Below, piece after piece: positions 1-5,321 of a DNA stretch of 13,133 bases (the first letter of the stretch is position 1; each line of letters begins with the position of its first letter). The notes beneath the pieces are model-generated. The model saw nothing but the letters and a program-made list of their open reading frames with translations, made no database searches and was not told the DNA's origin. Position numbers and translations under genes: made by a program. The DNA is from DAOPZC01 sp035353175. GTDB taxonomy: Bacteria > Verrucomicrobiota > Kiritimatiellia > RFP12 > UBA1067. The stretch lies in contig DAOPZC010000092.1 of the NCBI GenBank assembly GCA_035353175.1, forward strand, positions 1 through 13,133, given 5' to 3'.

Positions 1-103
1 GATTTACAATAGCTTACCGGGCCGACCCGAACCGTGTGTCCGGCGACCTAAAGTAGCTAAAGTAAAAGTATGCGCTCTTGCTATTCATGTGAGAACAGGG
101 TGT

Positions 104-132
104 ATTAAACCTTTTCCTTCGCCAGAAGTCAA
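104..132 (-). promoter_or_regulatory. Sigma70-like promoter firing left out of the window
   Basis: On the minus strand TTGACT (127-132) and TTTAAT (104-109) are separated by 17 bp, a near-consensus pair. Transcription would start near 97 and run off the left edge. The only open frame after it in the window is 24 codons long (ATG at about 93), too short to judge, so the gene it serves is probably outside. Direct repeats of CTAAAGTA lie in the would-be leader at 48-55 and 57-64. Confidence 0.5.
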
Positions 133-182
133 GCGGCGCGCGAGAAGACCTCAAAATAAATAGGCGCGCGGCCATTTTGCAC

Positions 183-212
183 TTGAAAAGACGCGATCTA
201 TTCGCGTATGAT
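183..212 (+). promoter_or_regulatory. Promoter of the tRNA-Ser gene
   Basis: TTGAAA (183-188) and TATGAT (207-212) are 18 bp apart. The start point would be near 219, about 29 bases before the mature tRNA end. A GC-rich stretch (TGCCCCG) follows the -10 box, as is common for stable-RNA promoters. Confidence 0.5.
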
Positions 213-247
213 GTGCCCCGTTTTGCGTTAAACCATTGTTTCTTTGT

Positions 248-341
248 GGAGAGGTGGCCGAGTGGCTGAAGGCAGTGGTTTGCTAAACCGCCGTATCGGA
301 TAAAACCGGTACCGGGGGTCCGAATCCCCCCCTCTCCGCCA
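248..341 (+). tRNA. tRNA-Ser(GCU), CCA encoded
   Basis: Class II tRNA read directly from its folding. The acceptor pair is GGAGAGG (248-254) with CCTCTCC (331-337), followed by discriminator G338 and an encoded CCA (339-341). The anticodon stem is 275-279/287-291 with loop TTGCTAA, giving anticodon GCT at 282-284, which reads AGC/AGU serine codons. The long variable arm (293-299/306-312, with one G-T pair) is diagnostic for serine. The T stem is GGGGG/CCCCC (314-318/326-330). Its loop is TCCGAAT, so position 55 is C where almost all tRNAs have U/pseudouridine. A false open frame on the opposite strand here is the usual by-product of a tRNA-Ser gene. Confidence 0.95.
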
Positions 342-909
342 TTTTTCGCCGAAAATCCGCGATTTATCAATGAAATCAGGGGTTTTTGCTTATAAATCCC
401 TTATTCAAAACCCCGCCTTTTCCCACCGAAATTCAACAAATTTTCACCTATCCCGCCAAAACGGTGGGGCTCCGATGCCGGGAGCTTCTGGGCAGCATTC
501 TTCGGATCGGTCAGCTCGTCCAGTTTGTTGATGGAGGACCGGCCTTCTGAAGACTGTAGCGCGGTTTCGCCGAGCAGAGCTGGTAGACGAGGGCCTGGTA
601 TTTGCTCTCTTTTCTGTACACATCCGTCCCCCCTCATCTGTTCTCCGTGCAGGCGCGCCAGCGCCAGCACGTCCGGCTGGCTGGTTTTCGCCCGCCGGAC
701 CGACTCCGCGCCCCTTCAGCCCCGTCCTCTACTTGACAGAAACCTCCGTTATCCACCCTTGGCGTATCCCGCCCCGGCCTGAAATTTCAGCTTGTACGTT
801 CTATCGCTCAGTATCCGCCTGCGCGCCGACATCGCTTTTCCGCAAGGATTTAGCCCCTGATGCGGTACTCATGCGTGAGCCGGTTCGATCACATATTCAC
901 TCGTCGCTG
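342..909. other. Stretch without an intact gene; possible decayed coding remnants
   Basis: No convincing intact gene is seen in this 568-base stretch. On the minus strand, short protein-like pieces occur in different frames: one at about 780-830 (ILSDRTYKLKFQAGAGYAKG), then pieces over 401-700 including QPDVLALARLHGEQM and INKLDELTDPKNAAQKL. Reading them as one protein would need frameshifts and would cross stop codons. This pattern fits a degraded gene or genes, but I do not recognise the family and chance cannot be excluded. A weak ATTTT/AAAAT hairpin at 341-356 just after the tRNA could aid termination but is not convincing. Confidence 0.3.
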
Positions 910-1392
910 TCACTTCCGTTCTACAAGATACCACACCGTAGGAGCCGATGCCGTCTCAACCGTTGAAACCTGAACCGGCGCAGAGAGCGCACTCATATCC
1001 GGCGCAAGCGGCGTGACGGTAAGCATACCGCCGGTTTTGAAACGAACGGTAGCGTCCGTCGGTTCAACGCGCACAATGCCGAGACCCGGCTGCGGATGTG
1101 CCACGGTCAGCCGTTCACCGCGCGTCATGCCGTTAGGCGCTTTCGAGAATGAGGCATACTGCCATTTGTCTTTGTCATTCTCCGCGCGCGCGATCACCGT
1201 GAGGAGCATCTTTTTCGCCGTATCGAGTCCCGCGCCGTCGAGCGAGCTCACCAGTAGTGTTGTAAACGTCGTACGCGATGTGACGCTGATATCTCCGAAT
1301 TTCAATTCATCCTTCGGAAAACCGGTGAAGCCCTGCGTGCGCGGGGTGTCGACGATGAGAAGCCCTTTCCGCCTGTGTAGTGCTGATCCGCG
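910..1392 (-). pseudogene. 5'-truncated remnant, C-terminal part of a glycoside-hydrolase-like protein
   Basis: An open minus-strand frame of 160 codons ends at TGA (910-912) and is bounded upstream by an in-frame TGA at 1393-1395. It has no ATG and no ribosome binding site at its open end, so it is read as the tail of a larger protein whose front is missing. The visible protein begins with GLLIVDTPRTQGFTGFP and continues with ISVTSRTTFTTLLVSSLDG and LLTVIARAEND. From memory, the run 'VDTPRTQG...Gf', then a beta-rich stretch with SLDG, then 'LLT..ARAEN', is seen at the C-terminal end of large putative glycoside hydrolases in Verrucomicrobia and Planctomycetes; this was not checked by search. 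Its upstream side abuts the oppositely oriented lipoprotein gene at 1417, so that junction may be the breakpoint. A short intact gene from a TTG at 1303-1305 (131 codons) is possible but would start inside the conserved stretch. Confidence 0.55.
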
Positions 1393-1416
1393 TCATGTCA
1401 AAAATCGGAGGTTGAG

Positions 1417-1701
1417 ATGAAGGGAATGATGGTTTTGGCGGCGGTAGCCGCCCTGAGCGTGTCCGGGTGCTGCGCGTATCGCGGCATCAGCCAGGTGTCA
1501 CTGGTGCATGTGCGCGAGGTGTCGCTTGCGGAGAACGCGGCGGCATCGACCAACGGCGTTGTCGAGGTCTGCACGAACGGCGTGCGGGTCGGCACCGGCC
1601 GGGTGGTGGTTGTGGCGGAGAACGTGTATGTGTCTGTTGGCGGTGGCAGCGCGGCCAGCAACGACGTGAGCGGCGAACTTTCTGTGCCGTTGGCCAAGTA
1701 G
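1417..1701 (+). CDS. Small predicted lipoprotein
   Basis: This encodes 94 residues. The N-terminus is a short lipoprotein signal peptide: K2 followed by a hydrophobic stretch (MMVLAAVAALSV) and a lipobox-like VSGC at residues 15-18, so lipid attachment to Cys18 is expected. The mature part is rich in Val, Gly, Ala, Ser and Asn, with repeated beta-like VxV stretches (TGRVVVVAENVYVSVGGG), and has no catalytic motif. A strong GGAGG (1407-1411) sits 5 bases before the ATG and fixes the start. The next gene follows after 14 bases, so the two form a small transcription unit. I do not recognise the family. A small lipoprotein beside a phage-like gene could be a lysis-associated lipoprotein, but there is no direct support. 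It is intact, unlike the remnants to its left. Confidence 0.65.
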   Translation: MKGMMVLAAVAALSVSGCCAYRGISQVSLVHVREVSLAENAAASTNGVVEVCTNGVRVGTGRVVVVAENVYVSVGGGSAASNDVSGELSVPLAK

Positions 1702-1715
1702 GGTAGGGGTGTGCT

Positions 1716-2123
1716 ATGAAACGGCAGTGCGGATGCGGGGGCGGGCATGCCGCCTCAAAGTGCGGGACTAAGGAGCAGGAGCGGGCGAGGATCATCGAGT
1801 CGTTTGACGTGTTCGGGCTCGGGGAGCGTGAGCGCGGCGAGATCCTCGAAGCGCTCGACTCGGCCAAGTGGGACTGGTACAGGGACTGCGACGGTTGCAC
1901 GCTGGTCTCGGAGGTGTACTGGCCAAACAAATTCTTTCCTCCTTGCTTGCGACACGATTACGACTTTCTGACGAGCGGAAACGGTATGGCGGCCAATGCC
2001 CGGTTCTACCGGATCATGCGGGCCTACGGCATGACCCGCGCCCGTGCGGCCGTCCGCTGGTTGGGAGTTACGGCTGGCTGGTTCGGCTGGTTCAAATGGC
2101 GGAATTGGGCGAAACAGGGGTAA
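1716..2123 (+). CDS. Small CxxHD-motif protein, phospholipase-A2-like motif, possibly phage-derived
   Basis: This encodes 135 residues, with AGGGG (1705-1709) 6 bases before the ATG. The N-terminus is Cys/Gly-rich (C5, C7, C16). A middle segment, residues 56-85, reads RDCDGCTLVSEVYWPNKFFP followed by PCLRHDYDF. It contains C58, C61, C77, H80 and D81. The order CxxHD is the core of the phospholipase A2 active site, and short proteins with a 'C..HD.D' core turn up in phage genomes. The rest of the PLA2 signature (a paired CC and a calcium loop) is not clear, so enzymatic activity is inference. The C-terminus (residues 112-131) is Trp-rich and amphipathic (RWLGVTAGWFGWFKWRNW), suggesting membrane contact. 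It follows the lipoprotein gene by 14 bases. It may be a prophage relic or an exported effector; the exact function is unknown. Confidence 0.65.
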   Translation: MKRQCGCGGGHAASKCGTKEQERARIIESFDVFGLGERERGEILEALDSAKWDWYRDCDGCTLVSEVYWPNKFFPPCLRHDYDFLTSGNGMAANARFYRIMRAYGMTRARAAVRWLGVTAGWFGWFKWRNWAKQG

Positions 2124-2128
2124 GAAGT

Positions 2129-2174
2129 CGTCTTTTCGCTGGAAGACGAGGCAGATTTTTTTTGACCTGCCTCG
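2129..2174 (+). other. Two consecutive hairpins after the CxxHD gene
   Basis: The first is CGTCTT (2129-2134) pairing with AAGACG (2143-2148). The second is an 8-bp perfect inverted repeat, CGAGGCAG (2147-2154) with CTGCCTCG (2167-2174), whose loop contains eight consecutive T residues. They start within 10 bases of the stop codon, so they may end or stabilise the transcript. The T-run is in the loop rather than after the stem, which is not the standard intrinsic terminator shape. Confidence 0.35.
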
Positions 2175-2233
2175 CCTGCTTTCTATTCAAAAGGCCAAAA
2201 AATGCACGCCTGCTTTGCTTGGATGAGATTTTG

Positions 2234-2281
2234 GTGGTGGATTTAGTGGTGGAGAAAGTGGTGGAATTTGTGGTGGAAAAT
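2234..2281. repeat. Four tandem 12-bp repeats with a GTGGTGGA core
   Basis: The octamer GTGGTGGA occurs at 2234-2241, 2246-2253, 2258-2265 and 2270-2277, exactly 12 bp apart, with variable four-base spacers (TTTA, GAAA, ATTT, AAAT). It lies between the CxxHD gene and the terminator before tRNA-Pro. Read as codons it would give Val-Val-x-x four times, inside an open frame ending at 2305 that has no supported start. It may be a protein-repeat relic or a non-coding repeat. Confidence 0.7.
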
Positions 2282-2333
2282 CACCCGTTTTCACGCAATT
2301 TCTAAAAGTGCATTTAGGCTGGGGATAAAAACT

Positions 2334-2370
2334 AAAAACCCCGAAAACATTGGCGTTTTCGAGGTTTTTT
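2334..2370. terminator. Bidirectional intrinsic terminator
   Basis: AAAAACC-CGAAAAC (2334-2348) pairs with GTTTTCG-GGTTTTT (2355-2369), with one C-A mismatch and a 6-base loop. It has T-runs on the plus strand and matching A-runs on the other side. It lies between the plus-strand accessory genes and the minus-strand tRNA-Pro, so it can end transcription from both directions. Confidence 0.8.
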
Positions 2371-2382
2371 AGCTTAAAGAGA

Positions 2383-2459
2383 TGGTCGGAGCGGAGGGAG
2401 TTGAACCCTCGACCTTTTGGTCCCGAACCAAACGCGCTACCAGGCTGCGCTACGCTCCG
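2383..2459 (-). tRNA. tRNA-Pro(CGG), CCA encoded
   Basis: This is 77 bases on the minus strand. The acceptor CGGAGCG (2453-2459) pairs with CGCTCCG (2387-2393), with discriminator A and an encoded CCA (2383-2385). The anticodon loop TTCGGGA (2421-2427) gives CGG (2423-2425), which reads CCG. The T arm is GAGGG-TTCAACT-CCCTC and fully canonical. tRNA genes are common integration sites, and the accessory patch lies directly on the 3' side of this tRNA. I found no clear duplicated 3' tRNA fragment that would mark an attachment site. Confidence 0.95.
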
Positions 2460-2484
2460 AAAGTGAATCGCAAAACAGGCGCAT

Positions 2485-2513
2485 AAATTAGCTTACACAT
2501 TCGGAAAAGTCAA
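2485..2513 (-). promoter_or_regulatory. Promoter of tRNA-Pro
   Basis: On the minus strand TTGACT (2508-2513) is followed after 17 bp by TAATTT (2485-2490). The start point would fall near 2478, about 19 bases before the tRNA. The -35 box is strong and the -10 box is weak. Confidence 0.45.
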
Positions 2514-2538
2514 AGCCAAAGATGCGCCGATCCAAAAA

Positions 2539-2760
2539 TTATTGAACGCGTTCGACGACGATCTCGGGGTCGATCGATTCGCGCAGGATGCGTTCGATGC
2601 CTTGCTTGATCGTCATCGTGGCATGGGGGCAGCAGCCGCAGGCGCCGCGCAGGCGCAGTTTGACGTTCTTGTCTTCAATCGACACAAGCTCGAGGTCGCC
2701 GCCGTCCGCCTGCAACATCCCGCGCAGCTCTTCCAGTTTGGCCTTAATCTGTTCGCTCAT
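2539..2760 (-). CDS. NifU C-terminal-domain (Nfu-type) iron-sulfur scaffold protein
   Basis: This encodes 73 residues. It is a stand-alone Nfu/NifU C-terminal domain, the module that carries a 4Fe-4S cluster between subunits and passes it to apo-proteins. The sequence begins IKAKLEELRGMLQADGGDLE and contains the CxxC core GACGCCPHATMT, with Cys41 and Cys44, followed by the typical helix IKQGIERILRE. The length matches small single-domain members of the family. The ATG at 2758-2760 has AAAGGA about 8 bases upstream; extending the frame further upstream adds only unconserved sequence through the promoter region, so the short start is preferred. It appears monocistronic, with tRNA-Pro next downstream. 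The likely role is cluster delivery or repair in the cytoplasm; no other Isc/Suf gene is nearby. Confidence 0.9.
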   Translation of the reverse strand: MSEQIKAKLEELRGMLQADGGDLELVSIEDKNVKLRLRGACGCCPHATMTIKQGIERILRESIDPEIVVERVQ

Positions 2761-2788
2761 CAGAGGGTTCCTTTGTAAATGGGTGCAT

Positions 2789-2817
2789 AGTTTGCCCAAA
2801 AAAGGTGGACGCGTCAA
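2789..2817 (-). promoter_or_regulatory. Promoter of the Nfu-type gene
   Basis: TTGACG (2812-2817, minus strand) and CAAACT (2789-2794) are 17 bp apart. The start would be near 2782, leaving a leader of about 22 bases that contains the AAAGGA ribosome binding site. Confidence 0.5.
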
Positions 2818-2910
2818 GCCGCGGTCTGCAGTCCGTCGGGCTGTGCGCAAAGGACAGGGCTTTTTCGGTTGGATTTGCGGTGACAGATTTTTTTGCCCGC
2901 GAATAAGAGC

Positions 2911-2953
2911 CGTTCCTGATTCTATTAACGCGGATCACTAAAAATCAGGAACG
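2911..2953. repeat. 11-bp perfect inverted repeat with 21-base spacer
   Basis: CGTTCCTGATT (2911-2921) and AATCAGGAACG (2943-2953) are exact reverse complements separated by 21 bases. It lies between the divergent promoters of the Nfu-type gene and rpiB-glyA, about 100 bp from each. It has no T-run, so it is not a standard terminator. It could be an operator for a dimeric regulator spaced along the helix, a stem-loop, or the remains of a small mobile element. Confidence 0.6.
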
Positions 2954-3048
2954 TCGGTTCCGGCTGATGTCCAACCCCGCCTCACCCGGTGCGGTCGCGG
3001 CAGGCATTTCCCAGGCATATTTCAGCGCTTAGCGTCGGGGAGTTGGCC

Positions 3049-3077
3049 TTGCCGGGAACTGCCTGCCATGGTATAGT
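3049..3077 (+). promoter_or_regulatory. Promoter of rpiB-glyA
   Basis: TTGCCG (3049-3054) and TATAGT (3072-3077) are spaced by 17 bp. Transcription would begin near 3084, giving a leader of about 38 bases with GGAG (3113-3116) ahead of the ATG at 3122. Confidence 0.65.
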
Positions 3078-3121
3078 AAACACCTGTTTTTCAAACCCAT
3101 TGAGATCTTTTCGGAGCTTAC

Positions 3122-4798
3122 ATGAAACTTGCATTAGGATGTGACCATGGCGGGCTGAATGTCAAAAAGGCGATCAATGACCTGCTCGCGAGCCGCGCGG
3201 ATGAAGTGACCGATCTCGGCACCTTTACGCTTGATTCTGTCGATTACACGGACTATGCCGTCAAAGCCGCCGAACGGATCGTTGAAAAGAAGGCGGATGC
3301 GGCCATTCTCGTTTGCACGACGGGCGTGGGCATGAGCATCGCCGCCAACCGTTTTTCCGGGGTCCGCGCCGCGCTGTGCGATTCCGCCGAAACCGCGAAG
3401 AAGACGCGCACCCACAACAACGCGAACGTTCTGGTGTTGGCCGGCACGCTCGCACCCGAGGAAGCGATCGGGATCGTCCGCGCCTTTCTCGAAACCCCGT
3501 TCTCCAACGAGTCGCGCCACCAGCGCCGGGTTTGCAAGCTTGAGCGCGCCGAGCGCCTTGCCGAGTTCGCGTATCTCGGCGGGGCCGATGCCGAAGTGCA
3601 TGCGGCGATCCTCGGACAGGTCGAACAGGAAAACAGCACGATCAATCTGATCGCCTCGGAAAACACCGTCACGCGTGCCGTCCGCGAGGCCTCCGGCAGC
3701 GTCCTGACCAATAAATATGCGGAAGGCTATCCGGGCAAGCGCTGGTACAGCGGTTGCATTCCGGTGGACACCGTGGAGACCCTCGCCATCGAACGGGCCA
3801 AGAAGCTTTTCGGCGCGGAGCACGCCAATGTTCAGCCGCATTGCGGCAGTTCGGCGAACATGGCGGTTTATTTCTCGGTGCTCAATCCCGGCGACACCAT
3901 TCTTTCCATGAGCCTCGACCAGGGCGGGCACCTGACGCACGGCAGCCCGGTCAATTTCTCGGGGCGGCTTTTCCACATCGTTCCCTACTGCGTTTCGCCT
4001 GAGACCGAGGCCCTTGACTACGACGCGATCGAGAAGCTGGCGCTGGAGAACAAGCCCAAGCTGATCGTGGCGGGGGCGAGCGCCTACCCGCGCATCCTTG
4101 ATTTTCCGCGCTTCCGCGCGATCGCGGACAAGTGCGGGGCGATGCTGATGGTGGACATGGCCCACATCGCGGGCCTCGTGGCCGGCGGCGTGCACCCGAG
4201 CCCCGTGCCGTATGCGGAGTTCGTGACGACCACGACGCACAAAACGCTGCGCGGTCCGCGCGGCGGCCTGATCCTTTGCCGCGAGGCATTCGCGAAGGCC
4301 GTGGACAAAACCGTCTTCCCCGGACTGCAGGGCGGCCCGCTCGAGAACATCGTGGCCGCGAAAGCGGTCTGTTTCGGCGAGGCGCTGCAGCCCGCGTTCA
4401 AGGCGTACGCGCAGCAGATCGTGGCGAACTGCAAGACGCTCGCCGACACGCTGACCGCGCGCGGCTTCCACCTCGTGTCCGGCGGCACGGACAACCACCT
4501 GATGCTGGTGAACGTGGCCCGCAGCGGGCTCACCGGCAAGGACGCGGCGGCAGCGCTTGACGCCGCCGGCATCATCTGCAACAAGAACACCATCCCGTTC
4601 GACAAGAACAGTCCGTTCGTCACATCCGGTATCCGCATCGGCACTGCCTCGGTGACGACGCGCGGCATGAAGGAGCCGGAAATGAAGCGGATCGGCACGT
4701 GGATCGCGGACATCCTCTGCGACCTCGCCAACACCGGACTGCAGGCGTCGGTCCGCGCCGAGGTGGCGAAGCTGACGGCGTCTTTCAAGGTGCCCTGA
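3122..4798 (+). CDS. rpiB-glyA: Fused ribose-5-phosphate isomerase B / serine hydroxymethyltransferase
   Basis: This encodes 558 residues as two full enzymes in one chain. Residues 1-145 are RpiB, which interconverts ribose-5-P and ribulose-5-P. It shows CDHGG (7-11), the catalytic Cys65 in CTTGVGMSIAANRFSG, HNN (98-100) and the phosphate-binding RHQRR (132-136). Residues 150-558 are SHMT (PLP enzyme), converting serine plus tetrahydrofolate to glycine and methylene-tetrahydrofolate. It shows LIASEN (176-181), YAEGYPGKRWYSG, HLTHGSPVNFSG (270-281), VDMAHIAG (344-351) and the PLP lysine K374 in TTTTHKTLRGPRGG. Both halves have their expected length and keep the key residues, so both are probably active. 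There is no stop, frameshift or internal start with a good ribosome binding site at the joint (about 140-155). GGAG lies 5 bases before the ATG. rpiB and glyA are adjacent in some other bacteria (for example near ywlF/glyA in Bacillus), which makes a fusion natural. The deoxyribosyltransferase-like gene follows after 11 bases, suggesting co-transcription. Confidence 0.95.
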   Translation: MKLALGCDHGGLNVKKAINDLLASRADEVTDLGTFTLDSVDYTDYAVKAAERIVEKKADAAILVCTTGVGMSIAANRFSGVRAALCDSAETAKKTRTHNNANVLVLAGTLAPEEAIGIVRAFLETPFSNESRHQRRVCKLERAERLAEFAYLGGADAEVHAAILGQVEQENSTINLIASENTVTRAVREASGSVLTNKYAEGYPGKRWYSGCIPVDTVETLAIERAKKLFGAEHANVQPHCGSSANMAVYFSVLNPGDTILSMSLDQGGHLTHGSPVNFSGRLFHIVPYCVSPETEALDYDAIEKLALENKPKLIVAGASAYPRILDFPRFRAIADKCGAMLMVDMAHIAGLVAGGVHPSPVPYAEFVTTTTHKTLRGPRGGLILCREAFAKAVDKTVFPGLQGGPLENIVAAKAVCFGEALQPAFKAYAQQIVANCKTLADTLTARGFHLVSGGTDNHLMLVNVARSGLTGKDAAAALDAAGIICNKNTIPFDKNSPFVTSGIRIGTASVTTRGMKEPEMKRIGTWIADILCDLANTGLQASVRAEVAKLTASFKVP

Positions 4799-4809
4799 AC
4801 GTGAGGCCT

Positions 4810-5235
4810 ATGGCAAACGCCAAGAAAAAGGTCTATCTGAGCGGCCCGATCATGGACGAGCATCCCGAACTGGCCGCCACATGGCGTGAGCGCGCCAAGG
4901 AGCGGCTGCGCGACCAGTTCGTGCTGCTCGATCCGATGCGCCGCAACTTCAAGGACCGCGAGGTGGACAGCGCGAACGAGATCGTGGAGTTCGACCTGCA
5001 GGATGTGCGCGACGCGGACATCCTGCTCGTCAACTACAGCAAGACCTCGATCGGCACGGCCATGGAGGTCTTCTTCGCGGCGCACGACCTGGGGAAGTTC
5101 GTGGTCGCATTCTCCCCGTTCAGTTTCAAGGACTGCTCGCCGTGGATGGTGAAGCACTGCACCAAGATTCTGCCGACCCTGGACGACGCGATCGGCTACA
5201 TCCGCGAGAATTTCATCGCCAAACACATTGACTGA
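4810..5235 (+). CDS. Nucleoside 2-deoxyribosyltransferase-like protein
   Basis: This encodes 141 residues. The fold family is recognised from the N-terminal strand KVYLSGPI (residues 7-14), DPMRR (41-45), the IVEFDLQDVRDADILLVNY stretch (58-76) and IGTAMEVFFA with Glu86, which matches the catalytic Glu of nucleoside 2-deoxyribosyltransferases. This is followed by GKFVVAF. Such enzymes swap or hydrolyse the N-glycosidic bond of (deoxy)nucleosides or nucleotides; substrate class cannot be read from sequence. The ATG at 4810 has only AGG at short distance. An in-frame GTG at 4801 with AAGG (4787-4790) 10 bases upstream is a real alternative and would add three residues. It sits 11 bases after rpiB-glyA, so it is probably in that operon. 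A Nudix gene follows 86 bases later, hinting at nucleotide-pool maintenance. Confidence 0.8.
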   Translation: MANAKKKVYLSGPIMDEHPELAATWRERAKERLRDQFVLLDPMRRNFKDREVDSANEIVEFDLQDVRDADILLVNYSKTSIGTAMEVFFAAHDLGKFVVAFSPFSFKDCSPWMVKHCTKILPTLDDAIGYIRENFIAKHID

Positions 5236-5250
5236 AACGGCGGGGACGCC

Positions 5251-5275
5251 CCGGGATCCGAAGCCGGATGCCCGG
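5251..5275 (+). other. Strong GC hairpin without a T-run
   Basis: CCGGGATCCG (5251-5260) pairs with CGGAT-CCCGG (5265-5275, one bulged G at 5270) across the four-base loop AAGC. It lies in the 86-base gap between the deoxyribosyltransferase-like and Nudix genes. With no T-tract it is more likely an mRNA-processing or stability hairpin than a full terminator. Confidence 0.55.
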
Positions 5276-5321
5276 TGCCCGACGCGCTGCGCCGTGTGTG
5301 CCCATTCCGGAAACTCGACCT

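Larger units (their letters stand above)
2761..3121. other. 361-base divergent intergenic region
   Basis: There is no gene here. It holds the Nfu promoter (2789-2817), the 11-bp inverted repeat (2911-2953), CAGGCAT copies at 3001-3007 and 3012-3018, and the rpiB-glyA promoter (3049-3077). The two CAGGCAT copies are 11 bp apart, about one helical turn. GGCAGGC at 2999-3005 recurs inverted (GCCTGCC, 3061-3067) inside the spacer of that promoter. This arrangement is compatible with a regulator binding site, but no known operator is recognised. Confidence 0.45.

Noticed and set aside
14..370. Minus-strand open frame of 118 codons with GGEGGIRTPGTG
   Set aside because: It is the reverse complement of the tRNA-Ser gene plus its promoter, a well-known false protein.
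841..900. Possible group II intron domain V or tRNA-like element (TGAGCCGGTTCGATC)
   Set aside because: The flanking bases do not form the required domain V or T-arm stems.
1868..2305. Plus-strand open frame ending in the Val-Val repeats
   Set aside because: It overlaps the CxxHD gene in another frame and has no ribosome binding site; only the repeat itself is reported.
2371..2470. Reading frame giving GAEGVEPSTFW on the plus strand
   Set aside because: It is the standard false translation of the opposite strand of tRNA-Pro.
3134..4498. Minus-strand open frame of 454 codons
   Set aside because: Antisense to the rpiB-glyA fusion; its composition is typical of a codon shadow and it has no recognised motif.
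4084..5226. Minus-strand open frame of 380 codons
   Set aside because: Antisense across two well-supported plus-strand genes.
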